This document shows positions 42,870 to 51,478 of a stretch of 64,000 nucleotides of DNA, one piece after another. Numbering within the stretch: the first letter of the stretch is position 1; every line of letters begins with the position of its first letter. The stretch is from assembly GCF_030408355.1 (NCBI RefSeq), contig NZ_CP046606.1:62001-126000 (forward strand), read 5' to 3'. This DNA is from Corynebacterium afermentans subsp. afermentans (GTDB lineage Bacteria > Actinomycetota > Actinomycetes > Mycobacteriales > Mycobacteriaceae). Below the pieces are notes generated by a model that saw only the letters and a list, made by a program, of their open reading frames with translations, was not told where the DNA came from and made no database searches. The position numbers were made by a program, and so were the translations under genes.

Positions 42870-42872
42870 CCT
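42867..42872 (+). promoter_or_regulatory. -10 box overlapping the tetR stop codon
   Basis: TAGCCT includes the TAG stop of tetR and lies 6 nt before the ATG at 42879; leaderless start inferred for AMP nucleosidase. Confidence 0.5.
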
Positions 42873-42878
42873 GGCTGC

Positions 42879-44237
42879 ATGTGTGAGGTACCGGAGGTCG
42901 TCGCAAAGCTAAAAGCCCTCTACGAGAAGTCGTGTGAAATCGCGCGCTCGGGGGAGTTCGACCGCTACGGGGAGGTGCGGTACCCCAAACTCACGGTGGA
43001 GGTGGAGCGGTGGCGGCCGATCGACCGGTCTGAGCCCTTCGGCTACGTCGACGAGGCCGGCACCTACTCCGCAGTCATCTCGCGCCCGGACCTCATGGAG
43101 CCGTACCTGACGGCCCAGCTTGAGGCGCTGACCTCCAACTATCCATGTTCGGTGGAGGTCGGGTACTCCGATGTGGCGATCCCGCCCGCCTACATCAAAG
43201 GCATGCCGCCTATCGACGAAACCGCAAACCTGCCGCGCCCCACCCTGGATGAGGTGCACGACGCGATTGTCGACGGCCACTGGGACGCCTTCAACGGCGC
43301 CGAGAAACCGCTGTTCCACTTCGGGCCGCAGCGCTTCGACCTCGCACTGGCAAGGTTAGAGCACTACACCGGCATCGAAGCCGACTCGCTGCAGCGCTTC
43401 ATCCTGTTCACGAACTACGCCATGCACGTGACCGAGTTTGTGAAGTTCGGGCTGCGCGAGCTGTCTCATCCTGACTCGCGCTACACGCGCCTGGTGCTGC
43501 CGAGCGGGGAGACCGTGTCCGACACCGTGGCGCTGGAGGACCTGGAGCTGGAGTCGAAATTCCAGATGCCGCGCTACGACCTGGTCACCGAAAACGGCGA
43601 CGGCATCACCATGATCAACATCGGTGTCGGGCCGTCGAACGCGAAGACCATCACCGACTCGCTTGCGGTGCTGCGGCCTGAGGCGTGGATCATGATCGGC
43701 CACTGCGCCGGCCTGGACGCCCGCATGCGCATCGGTGATCTGATTTTGGGCAACGCGTACGAGCGCCACGACCACGTGCTCGACGACTACCTGCGCCGCG
43801 AACTGCCCATTCCCGCCGTGCCGGAGATCCAGCGCACGCTGGAAAAGGCGGTGTCCAAGGTCTACGGATCGGACGCGTCGCTCATGCGCACCGGCACAGT
43901 GTTGAGCACCGGCGATCGGAACTGGGAGTGGAAGGACCCGCGCGACCTGTGGGAATGGCTGCGCGGCTCCACCGCGGCGGCCGTGGACATGGAGTCGTGC
44001 ACCATCGCCGCGAACGGGTACCGCTACCGCGTGCCCTACGGCACCCTGCTGGCGGTGTCCGACCTGCCGCTGCACGCCGTGCCGAAGCTGCCCGCCGGCG
44101 CCCAGGCGTTCTACTCCAACTCGAAGGAAGCGCACGTCATGTGCGCCGTCCGGGCCGTGGAGAAGCTCGCGCGGCATCCGGAGCGGCTGCGCACGCGCAA
44201 ACTGCGCCGCGCGATCGGCGAGGTGCCGTTTAGGTAG
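42879..44237 (+). CDS. amn: AMP nucleosidase
   Basis: 452 residues, near the usual ~480. The N-terminal domain (~1-180) matches the Amn-specific region (RYPKLTVEV, SRPDLMEPYL). The C-terminal domain has the nucleoside-phosphorylase fold: INIGVGPSNAKTITD, MIGHCAGLD, and AVDMESCTIAANGYR with the family Met-Glu pair that binds ribose. It splits AMP to adenine and ribose 5-phosphate, tuning purine pools. It ends 3 bp from the convergent transporter gene, with a short GGTAGG/CCTACC palindrome between. Confidence 0.92.
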   Translation: MCEVPEVVAKLKALYEKSCEIARSGEFDRYGEVRYPKLTVEVERWRPIDRSEPFGYVDEAGTYSAVISRPDLMEPYLTAQLEALTSNYPCSVEVGYSDVAIPPAYIKGMPPIDETANLPRPTLDEVHDAIVDGHWDAFNGAEKPLFHFGPQRFDLALARLEHYTGIEADSLQRFILFTNYAMHVTEFVKFGLRELSHPDSRYTRLVLPSGETVSDTVALEDLELESKFQMPRYDLVTENGDGITMINIGVGPSNAKTITDSLAVLRPEAWIMIGHCAGLDARMRIGDLILGNAYERHDHVLDDYLRRELPIPAVPEIQRTLEKAVSKVYGSDASLMRTGTVLSTGDRNWEWKDPRDLWEWLRGSTAAAVDMESCTIAANGYRYRVPYGTLLAVSDLPLHAVPKLPAGAQAFYSNSKEAHVMCAVRAVEKLARHPERLRTRKLRRAIGEVPFR

Positions 44238-44240
44238 GGC

Positions 44241-45470
44241 CTACCAGCGGGATTCGTCGAGGATCTTCTCGCGCTTCGCCACCACCGTCGCCACCACGGA
44301 CTGGCCGGTGACGTTGACTGCGGTGCGGCCCATGTCCACGATCGGGTCCACCGCCAGCAGCAGGCCCACGCCGGCGAGCGGCAGGCCCAGGGTGGACAGG
44401 GTCAGGGTGAGCATGACGGTTGCGCCGGTGGTGCCGGCGGTGGCCGCGGACCCCAGCACGGACACGATCACGATGAGCACGTAGTCCGAGATGGACAGGT
44501 CGATGCCGTAGAACTGCGCCACGAACAGGGCGGCGATGGCGGGGTAGATGGAGGCGCAGCCGTCCATCTTGGTGGTTGCGCCGAGCGGGATGGCAAAGGA
44601 GGCGTACTCGCTGGGCACGCCCATAGCTTCCTCGGTGGTGCGCTGGGTCACCGGCATCACGCCCATAGAAGAACGCGTGGCGAAGCCCAGCGTGGTCACG
44701 GGCCACACGCGGCGGAAGAACTCCAGCACCGGGATGCGGTGCGCGGCCAAAACAACGGGGTAGAGCACGAAGATCACCAGCGCCAGGCCGATGTAGATGG
44801 CCAGCACGAACTTGCCCAGCGAGCCGAGCGCGTCCCAGCCGTAGGACGCCACCGCGTTGCCGATCAGGGCGGCGGTGCCGATCGGGGCGAGGCGGATGAT
44901 CCACCACAGCACCTCCTGGACCACCTTGAGCAGGGAGCCGGAGAACTCGATGAACGGCTCGGCGGCCTTGCCCACGCGCACCGCGGCGATGCCGAGCAGC
45001 AGCGAGACCACCAGGATCTGCAGGACGTTGAACTTCACGGACTCGCCGGACACACCCAGGCCGAGGATGTTGGAGGGCACCACGGAGTTCAAAAAGCCCA
45101 TCCACGAGCCTGTCGACGTCGGCTCCGCCGCCGTGCCCGCATCCACCGAGGTGTTCGCGCCGGGCTTGATCACCAGGCCGACGAGGATGCCGATGACCAC
45201 GGAGAAGAACGCGGTAATGGCGAACCACACCAGGGTCTGCACGGCCAGGCGCGCGGCGTTGGTGACCTGGCGCAGGTTGGCAATGGAAGTGACCACCGCG
45301 GTGAACACGAGCGGCGGGATCAGCAGTTTCAGTAGCTGGACGTAGGTTGATCCGACCCAGTCCAGGGTGTCGGCCAGCGGCTGGATGTCCACGGCGATGA
45401 AGCCGAGGATGAGGCCGATGATCAGGCCGTAGATAACTTGTGCGCCGAAGCTAGTTGCCCACTTAGGCAC
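44241..45470 (-). CDS. Dicarboxylate/amino-acid:cation symporter (DAACS)
   Basis: 409 residues, about eight TM helices plus re-entrant loops. Family signatures: PLGATTKMDG (usually TINMDG) in TM7, and DPIVDMGRTAVNVTGQ in TM8 (usually ending NVxGD or NVxGN). The Asn-to-Lys and Asp/Asn-to-Gln changes touch the cation and substrate sites, so substrate preference may differ from glutamate or succinate. The GTG start has AGAAGGAGCC 5-8 nt upstream. It is divergent from the sirtuin gene with a 136-bp gap. Confidence 0.88.
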   Translation of the reverse strand: MPKWATSFGAQVIYGLIIGLILGFIAVDIQPLADTLDWVGSTYVQLLKLLIPPLVFTAVVTSIANLRQVTNAARLAVQTLVWFAITAFFSVVIGILVGLVIKPGANTSVDAGTAAEPTSTGSWMGFLNSVVPSNILGLGVSGESVKFNVLQILVVSLLLGIAAVRVGKAAEPFIEFSGSLLKVVQEVLWWIIRLAPIGTAALIGNAVASYGWDALGSLGKFVLAIYIGLALVIFVLYPVVLAAHRIPVLEFFRRVWPVTTLGFATRSSMGVMPVTQRTTEEAMGVPSEYASFAIPLGATTKMDGCASIYPAIAALFVAQFYGIDLSISDYVLIVIVSVLGSAATAGTTGATVMLTLTLSTLGLPLAGVGLLLAVDPIVDMGRTAVNVTGQSVVATVVAKREKILDESRW

Positions 45471-45591
45471 GAGCGGCTCCTTCTAGACAGAATTGTTCAT
45501 TTATGTGATAAAGACGTGGATAAACTACTCCTTCAGTCCGAAAATGTAAACCACACAAATAGACAACACGGTCTGTTCCGGGCCCAGGGGA

Positions 45592-45597
45592 TAGACT
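45592..45597 (+). promoter_or_regulatory. -10 box of leaderless sirtuin gene
   Basis: TAGACT, 9 nt before ATG 45607; no Shine-Dalgarno sequence. Confidence 0.5.
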
Positions 45598-45606
45598 CCC
45601 CAGACG

Positions 45607-46539
45607 ATGGACCCCCACTTCGACGACCCAGCTATCGCCATGGCGCACCGCTCCGCCGTGCGCTCCATCGAGCGGGTCGTCACCGAAACCACCGCGCCCA
45701 CCCCGAACGCCAAAGCCAAGATCCTCGACCAACTAGCAAACCCAAAAACCCTGGTCATCACCGGCGCTGGCATCTCCACCGATTCGGGGATTCCCGATTA
45801 CCGCAGCAAGAACGGGCGCCTGACCAAGTCCCGCCCGATGACGTTCCAGGAGTTCGCGCACTCGCCGACCCAGGTGCACCGCTACTGGGCCCGCGCGTTC
45901 GTGGGTATGCGCTACATGCGCCAGGCCCGCCCCAACCGCGCGCACTTTGCCCTCGTTGAGCTGGAGAAGGCGGGGCTGATCCGCGGCATCATCACCCAAA
46001 ACGTCGACGGGCTGCATACTCAGGCGGGCTCCGACAACGTCATCGCGCTGCACGGGGACATGGAGCACGTCGTCTGCCTCGACTGCACAACGCTGCACGA
46101 GCGCTCGCTTATCGACGCCCTGCTCACCGCCGCCAACCCCACCTACTTCGACTCGGTCGAGGTGGAGGGCTCCATGCTTAACCCGGACGGCGATGTGGAG
46201 CTCAGGCAATCCGACGTTGAGCGCTTCCGCATGATCGCCTGCCCGACCTGCGGCAGCCACAGGCTCAAGCCGCATGTGGTGTACTTCGGGGAGGGCGTGC
46301 CGAGGGAGCGTCGACAGGCTGCAGATGCCTGGCTTAAGGAATCCACAGGCGTGATCGCAATCGGCACCTCGTTGGCGGTGATGAGCGGCTACAAGTTCAT
46401 CCTCGACGCGAAAAAGCAGGGCAAACCCACCGCCGTGATTAATGGTGGGCCGGGCCGCGCCGACGCGAAAGTGGACACGCTGTGGAGGGTCAACATCGCC
46501 GACGCGCTCGACGACATCCTGGACGGTCTCGACCTGTGA
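45607..46539 (+). CDS. Sir2-family NAD-dependent deacetylase
   Basis: 310 residues. ITGAGISTDSGIPDYR (NAD loop, near 52-66), ITQNVDGLH (near 130-138), the catalytic His in LHGDMEHVVC (near 148), zinc ligands CLDC and CPTC, and IGTSLAVMSG near the end give a complete sirtuin. It removes acyl groups from lysines using NAD. A longer-than-usual insert (~180-205) separates the zinc cysteine pairs. Its stop overlaps the GTG of the mannosyltransferase gene (GTGA), giving translational coupling. Confidence 0.92.
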   Translation: MDPHFDDPAIAMAHRSAVRSIERVVTETTAPTPNAKAKILDQLANPKTLVITGAGISTDSGIPDYRSKNGRLTKSRPMTFQEFAHSPTQVHRYWARAFVGMRYMRQARPNRAHFALVELEKAGLIRGIITQNVDGLHTQAGSDNVIALHGDMEHVVCLDCTTLHERSLIDALLTAANPTYFDSVEVEGSMLNPDGDVELRQSDVERFRMIACPTCGSHRLKPHVVYFGEGVPRERRQAADAWLKESTGVIAIGTSLAVMSGYKFILDAKKQGKPTAVINGGPGRADAKVDTLWRVNIADALDDILDGLDL

Positions 46540-47612
46540 TCGGCCTTCTTCTCCTGCTGGCGTTCGCAAGCTGGCGCTACATCGATACCGGCCTGCCCAA
46601 CGCGTTCACCACCGAGTTCCCCAGCGACCTCAAGGTCTATCTCCTCGGCGGCGAGAAGGTCACCGGACACCAGCCGCTCTACGCAACCGACCTGCTTCCC
46701 GGCCTGCCGTTTACCTACCCGCCGTTCGCGGGCGTGGTGTTTTCGTGGCTGACGGAAAGCACAGCGCTCGGTGTCGCGTGGAAAGCGTTATCCGTGCTGG
46801 TGGTTCTGCTCGTGGCGCGGGCGTCTACAAGCAAACACGCCCTATTGCTTACCGCGGTGTTCGTGCTGTGTCTCTCCCCGGTGCAGGGCACCCTGTTTTT
46901 CGGCCAGGTCAACCTGCTGCTCATGGGCTTGGTGTGCCTGGATTTCCTTCCCCGTTACAGGCTTCCCGGCATCGGTGTCGGGCTCGCCGCGGGGTTGAAG
47001 CTCACGCCGGCGTTTTTCATCCTCCTGCTCATTCAGCAGCGCCGGTGGGGTGCGGTGTTCATTGCCGCGTTCACGTTTCTGTGCACCGTGGCCACCGGAT
47101 TTTCTGAGGTCACAGACGCGAAGACCTTCTGGACCGACGCCATTTTCCGCACCACCCGCATCGGCGCCGACGACAATCCGGGCGCGCAGTCCATCCGCCA
47201 GGTCCTCGCTCGCGCCGGCTACGACGAGCTGTGGCTCTGGCTTGTCCTTAGCGCGCTGGTCACAGCGCTTGGGCTTTTTGCTTCTCGACGAGCCCCCGCC
47301 CCCCTCGCCGTCTCCTTCATCGGTATGACGGCCTGCCTGGTCAGCCCGTTTTCCTGGTACCACCACTGGGTGTGGATCCTGCCGATGCTGGCCTACGTTT
47401 ACAACCGCTGGGGTGCGATCGTGCTCGCGCTGTTTATGGTGCCATTTGCGTCGGTGAACGTGCTCCACGCCCCGCAGCTGCTGTTCACGCTTGCCCCAGT
47501 CGGCTTTATGCTCTGGTACACGCTACTCTCAGATTATGCGCGCCGGGGGAGAACCTGCACTCCACCGCCAGCATGGACAAAGCGATGCAGGGCTGGGGCT
47601 ACGGCGAGGTAG
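46536..47612 (+). CDS. GT87-like polyprenyl-phosphate mannosyltransferase, altered 3' end
   Basis: 358 residues with about nine TM helices. DLKVYLLGGEKVTGHQPLY and the LPFTYPPFAGV segment match the DUF2029/GT87 signature near the first extracytoplasmic loop; GQVNLLLMGLV and GLKLTPAFFIL are typical further on. GT87 enzymes use polyprenyl-phosphomannose to extend lipomannan or related glycans outside the membrane. The GTG start overlaps the sirtuin stop. The last ~22 residues (after LLSDYA) are Arg/Cys-rich, unlike family ends, and are translated from a different frame of CAP-domain DNA. The native C-terminus has thus probably been replaced. Confidence 0.78.
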   Translation: MIGLLLLLAFASWRYIDTGLPNAFTTEFPSDLKVYLLGGEKVTGHQPLYATDLLPGLPFTYPPFAGVVFSWLTESTALGVAWKALSVLVVLLVARASTSKHALLLTAVFVLCLSPVQGTLFFGQVNLLLMGLVCLDFLPRYRLPGIGVGLAAGLKLTPAFFILLLIQQRRWGAVFIAAFTFLCTVATGFSEVTDAKTFWTDAIFRTTRIGADDNPGAQSIRQVLARAGYDELWLWLVLSALVTALGLFASRRAPAPLAVSFIGMTACLVSPFSWYHHWVWILPMLAYVYNRWGAIVLALFMVPFASVNVLHAPQLLFTLAPVGFMLWYTLLSDYARRGRTCTPPPAWTKRCRAGATAR

Positions 47613-47992
47613 ACGACCTCATCCGTGCGAACGGCCACTTCAACAACGGCAACGGCCACCTGCACAACCTGCTGGACCCGAGGATGCGCTCCTACGGCTT
47701 CGCCAGCGTGGTCACCGCAGAAGGCGAGGCTTCCGTGACCTCCACCTGTAGTATCGGCGCAGGTAACGAGGGCATCGAGGGCGAGCAGAACACCGTCCTG
47801 CACCGCCCGGCCAACGGCAGCGAAAAGCCCAGCTCCACCCCGAAGAAGCTCGTCTTCGGCGGTGCCGGCTCATCCTCGTCGCCCAGGGAGATCATCAGCA
47901 TCATCGCCGCTGTGCTGACGGTGCTGTCGGTGCTGCAGGCCCTCTTCAAGTTCGTCGAGCCGCAGCTGCAACAGTTCCGCCACCTTGTCTAG
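47546..47992 (+). pseudogene. Truncated CAP/SCP-domain gene remnant
   Basis: From nt 47546 the frame reads GENLHSTASMDKAMQGWGYGE, then GHLHNLLDPRMRSYGFASV: the second half of a CAP (SCP/PR-1) domain, with the GENL and H-x-x-NLLDP motifs. It is followed by a Ser/Pro linker and a C-terminal TM helix (IISIIAAVLTVLSVLQALF). The first half of the domain and any signal peptide are missing; the upstream DNA is the GT87 gene. An in-frame ATG exists at 47573 but would give a broken domain. A GGGGG run at the junction also shifts the frame of MRAG-ENL. Deletion joining two envelope genes is the likely origin. Confidence 0.65.
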
Positions 47993-48712
47993 GGCGTCCA
48001 TGGTGTCGTCGTAGCTGCCGTCCTCGCTGCGCGCGCCGATGGCTACCCCGTAGCCGTCGAACCAGCCGAACTGGCGGGTGTGCCAGGACCCGTCGGTCTC
48101 GTCGTCGGACCAGCCTCCCTTGAACGGCACGGTCTCTAGCGTGCCCAGCCCGTAGGACTGGTCTTCGGCGATGTGGTGCATCTCCATGATCACCGGGTCG
48201 TCCTCGTCCTGCTGGCTGAGGTAGAACGCGTAGCGCGCCTGCCCGGGAAACGACCAGCTGGTGGTGCCGAAGGCGCCTTCCACCTGCACCTTGGAGCCGG
48301 ACTTGGCAATCTCGTCGCGGACCTTCTCCCCGGCTTCCTTGTCGCTGCCCATGCAGTCCCACAGGGTGCGCGCGGAGTCGTTGTCGGACCACTTGATCGA
48401 GGCTTCGGTGAGTTCCTCGACGTACTCTTCGCCGTAGTCGCAGTGCTCCACCGCGGCGCGGGCGATGGGGATCTTGATGGTGGACCAGGACGGTAGTGCG
48501 TAGAGGGATCCTGTTTGCGTCATCTCGGAGCCGTCGAAAAGCGCGACGCCCACCTCAGTGCCCGTTTCCTTCTCAATTGCGGCCACCTCTTTGTCCAGGC
48601 CCTCGAAGGGATCCGGTGCGGGTTGGGTGGTCACCTCAGTGTGCAACGGCTCGGCCTCCTGGGCGGCACAACCGGCCAGGAGCAGCACGCAAGCCCAAGC
48701 GGCGCGCTTCAT
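47870..48712 (-). CDS. Lipoprotein with serine beta-lactamase/transpeptidase-like fold
   Basis: 280 residues. Lipobox LLAGC (C15). SxxK is S77-T-I-K80 (SWSTIK), SDN occurs in KWSDNDSA, and KGG (PFKGGWSDD) takes the place of the KTG triad. This is the order and spacing of the penicillin-recognising serine enzyme fold. No Glu166-type general base is obvious, so hydrolysis of beta-lactams is not claimed. The last ~40 residues overlap the CAP remnant on the other strand and end in a low-complexity RQHRQHSGDDADD stretch, which may be read-through past an original stop. Its ATG follows the ROK stop without a gap. Confidence 0.7.
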   Translation of the reverse strand: MKRAAWACVLLLAGCAAQEAEPLHTEVTTQPAPDPFEGLDKEVAAIEKETGTEVGVALFDGSEMTQTGSLYALPSWSTIKIPIARAAVEHCDYGEEYVEELTEASIKWSDNDSARTLWDCMGSDKEAGEKVRDEIAKSGSKVQVEGAFGTTSWSFPGQARYAFYLSQQDEDDPVIMEMHHIAEDQSYGLGTLETVPFKGGWSDDETDGSWHTRQFGWFDGYGVAIGARSEDGSYDDTMDALDKVAELLQLRLDELEEGLQHRQHRQHSGDDADDLPGRRG

Positions 48713-49768
48713 CTACGCCCCCGCCACCTTCAGTGGCTCGCGCAGCACGTAGTCCAGCGCCACGGCGCGGGCGATGTCGCGCACGACCTCGCGGTGGGTG
48801 GGGATCAGGCGCAGCTCCGGGCGGCAGTTCGCCTCCGAGCGAACGGTGCGGGCGAACGGGGCGGCAGCCAGCGGGTCGTCGATAAACGCGCTGCCCGCCA
48901 CCACCACCGTCGCGGGGGAGTAGGTACTGCACAGCCCCGCCACCAGCGAACCTAAGCCCCGCGCGCGGCGGTCCAGCGCGTAGCGGGTGTCCTCGCGCGA
49001 GTCGGTCACCGCGTCTTTGAGCGTGCGGATATCCTCCTCGCCGATGGCGTCGATCAGGCCCCGGGTGGTCAGCTCCCCTTGCCCCACCTCGATCGGCTCC
49101 ACGCCGTCCGGGTGGGAGATGGCGCAGGCGATGGAGTCGTCAGCGAACAGCGCCATCACCGACGGGATGTTCAGCGAGGCGGTGGAGTGCATCTCCGAGC
49201 CGACAATCGCGCTGGAGATGGAGGAAACCTCCACCGGCACCGAGAACTGCTCGCGCAGCTGGTCGCCGATGTCCACGCCGTCCCAGCCCAGGTTCGGCGC
49301 GAAGACCTTGCCGCCTTTGCGCACCGTGCCGGAGGTGGTCACGCCCACGGTGCGGATGGGGCGCTCCAGCTTGGTGGTCATCTGGTTCAGCTCCGCCATC
49401 ATGGACTGGATGAAGTCGTCCTCGCTGACGTTTTTCACCGTGATGTCCATGTCGCGGCACAGCAGCGTGCGGCCCTTCAGGTCGAACAGGGCCACGTAGG
49501 TGGATTCGGTGCCCACCGACACGCCCGCGTGCACGCCGGGGGTGTCCGCCAGCTCCAGCGGGATGGTGGGGCGGCCGCGCCCCTTGGACTGGGTCAGGTC
49601 GTTGCGCTCGGTGACGTAACCTGCGTCCACCAGCGCGGAGATCGCGCGTGTGACGGTTGGCTGCGACAGGCCGGTTGCTTTCACAAGATCGCTTCTCGAC
49701 GTCGTCTCGTGCAGCCGAATAAGGTGCAGACACTTAGCTGCTGGCGTTCGCGGGCGTGAGAAGGGCAT
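48713..49768 (-). CDS. ROK-family transcriptional regulator
   Basis: 351 residues from ATG 49768. N-terminal winged HTH (about 10-75: TSRSDLVKATGLSQPTVTRAI) and a C-terminal ROK domain (GVSVGTEST, GVTTSGTV, LGWDG). The Cys cluster (CxCGxxGCxE) that binds zinc in sugar kinases and NagC is absent, so it is a degenerate, non-kinase sensor. Sugars or amino sugars are typical ligands. The downstream lipoprotein ATG follows immediately (TAGATG), so the two are one operon. Confidence 0.85.
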   Translation of the reverse strand: MPFSRPRTPAAKCLHLIRLHETTSRSDLVKATGLSQPTVTRAISALVDAGYVTERNDLTQSKGRGRPTIPLELADTPGVHAGVSVGTESTYVALFDLKGRTLLCRDMDITVKNVSEDDFIQSMMAELNQMTTKLERPIRTVGVTTSGTVRKGGKVFAPNLGWDGVDIGDQLREQFSVPVEVSSISSAIVGSEMHSTASLNIPSVMALFADDSIACAISHPDGVEPIEVGQGELTTRGLIDAIGEEDIRTLKDAVTDSREDTRYALDRRARGLGSLVAGLCSTYSPATVVVAGSAFIDDPLAAAPFARTVRSEANCRPELRLIPTHREVVRDIARAVALDYVLREPLKVAGA

Positions 49769-49798
49769 ATGAATATATTTACCTGGCCCCTGACGTAA

Positions 49799-49826
49799 TT
49801 GTCCATTTGGCCAGCTCCGATACAAT
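49799..49826 (+). promoter_or_regulatory. Promoter of leaderless DUF885 gene
   Basis: TTGTCC (49799-49804), 16-bp spacer, TACAAT (49821-49826), 8 nt before the ATG at 49835. No Shine-Dalgarno sequence. Confidence 0.65.
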
Positions 49827-49834
49827 CGCTCGGC

Positions 49835-51478
49835 ATGACCAACGAAAGCTGGCGCGAGCCGTCCTTATTGGACGCCACTTGTGAGGACTTCGTCTACGAC
49901 CTCGCCGAGATCAGCCCCACCCTTGCCACCCAGATCGGCATCGACGGCCACGACGGGGAGCTGCAGGACTTTTCCCCGGACTACTGGGGGCGCCTGGCCG
50001 ACAGGATGCGCGACCTTGTCGCGGACGTGGACGCGCTCAACGACTCCACGGACGCCTCCGACGACGAGGACGACTTCGACGACGTGGACAACCTCACCGC
50101 CGCGATCCTCCGCGACCGAATGAGCGCGGAGCTGGAGTTCCACCACCGCGGCGAGCTGTTGTGCCGGCTGAACAACATCGACTCGCCGGTGCAGACCATC
50201 CGCGACTCCTTCGCCCTGATGCCGAAGGTGACAGAGGAGGACTTCGACAACATCGCCTCGCGCATGTCGCGGATTCCGAGTGCGTTGGCGGGCTACCGCG
50301 AGTCTCTGAGCGAAGCGGCGTCGACAGGCGATGTTGCTTCCCACCGCCAGATCGACGCAGTGATCAACCAGTGCGAGCTTTTGGGCGACACCGAATCCCA
50401 GCTGGACCACCTGGGCTTGTCGCCCGATTCGCATGTGGTGGGGCACGCCAAGGAGGCATTCCTGGAGATGGCGGACTGGCTGTCCACAGAGCTGTCGCCG
50501 CAGGCATCCCACAACGACGGCGTGGGCCGCGAGCGGTACCAGCTGTTTGCCGAGTTTTTCCACGGCCGCGAGGTGGACTTGGACACCAGCTACGACTGGG
50601 CGCAGGAAGAACTGGCGAAGACCGTGGAGGAGCAGCGCGCCATCGCGCACGAGCTCTACGGCGACGTCTCCGTGGCAGGCGCTTACCGCAACCTGAACCA
50701 GGACGAGCGCTATATCCTCCGCGGCACGGACGCGCTGATTGAGTGGATGTCCGAGCTCAACGACAAAGCCGCCGACGCCTTCCACGTGCCCGAGGGCTTG
50801 CACACGGTGGAGTGCGGCATCGACCGCGCCGGCTCCGGCGGCATCTTCTACACCCCGCCCAGCGACGACATGATCCGCCCCGGCACCATGTGGTGGTCTG
50901 TGCCGGAAGGCCAGGAGACGTTCCACACCTGGCAGGAGATGTCCACCGTCTTCCACGAGGGCGTGCCGGGCCACCACCTGCAGCACGGCTACGCCTTGCT
51001 CAACCGCAACGAACTGAATCTGTGGCGCCGCTCCGTGTGCTGGAACTCCGCCCACGGCGAGGGCTGGGCGCTCTACGCCGAGCACCTCATGGAGGACCAC
51101 GGCTTCTTCGAGGACCCCGGCTACCGCATGGGCCTGCTTGACTCCAGGCGCCTGCGCCTCGCCCGAGTGATGGTGGACATCGGCGTCCACCTGGGCAAGT
51201 GCACCCCGGAGGGCACCGGCACCTGGGACGCCCAATACGCGAAGGCATTCCTGCGCGACAACACCGCGATGCCGGAGGCGAACCTGGCCTTCGAGCTGGA
51301 CCGCTACATGGGCTGGCCAGGCCAGGCGCCGTCGTACGCGCTGGGCTACAAGGACTGGGTGGATCTGCGCCGCCAGGCAATGGCCCAGGGGATGACTGAG
51401 CACGAGTTTCACGTCAAGGCGCTGAAGCTCGGCTCCATGCCCATGGACATGCTCACGAACGAGGTTCTCCACCACTAA
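49835..51478 (+). CDS. DUF885-family metallohydrolase-like protein
   Basis: 547 residues, cytosolic. The family signature is VFHEGVPGHHLQ (near 373-384), an HExxPGHH zinc-binding helix related to peptidase motifs. Helical, acidic N-terminus. DUF885 proteins are predicted metallopeptidases of unknown substrate, often lipid- or surface-related in name only. The start at 49835 is chosen over an in-frame ATG at 49799 because the latter lies inside the promoter. The 3' end overlaps the AbrB-like gene on the other strand by 26 bp. Confidence 0.82.
   Translation: MTNESWREPSLLDATCEDFVYDLAEISPTLATQIGIDGHDGELQDFSPDYWGRLADRMRDLVADVDALNDSTDASDDEDDFDDVDNLTAAILRDRMSAELEFHHRGELLCRLNNIDSPVQTIRDSFALMPKVTEEDFDNIASRMSRIPSALAGYRESLSEAASTGDVASHRQIDAVINQCELLGDTESQLDHLGLSPDSHVVGHAKEAFLEMADWLSTELSPQASHNDGVGRERYQLFAEFFHGREVDLDTSYDWAQEELAKTVEEQRAIAHELYGDVSVAGAYRNLNQDERYILRGTDALIEWMSELNDKAADAFHVPEGLHTVECGIDRAGSGGIFYTPPSDDMIRPGTMWWSVPEGQETFHTWQEMSTVFHEGVPGHHLQHGYALLNRNELNLWRRSVCWNSAHGEGWALYAEHLMEDHGFFEDPGYRMGLLDSRRLRLARVMVDIGVHLGKCTPEGTGTWDAQYAKAFLRDNTAMPEANLAFELDRYMGWPGQAPSYALGYKDWVDLRRQAMAQGMTEHEFHVKALKLGSMPMDMLTNEVLHH

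Noticed and set aside
47870-48712. Class A beta-lactamase resistance gene
   Set aside because: The third triad is KGG and no Glu166-type motif is visible; only the fold family is supported.
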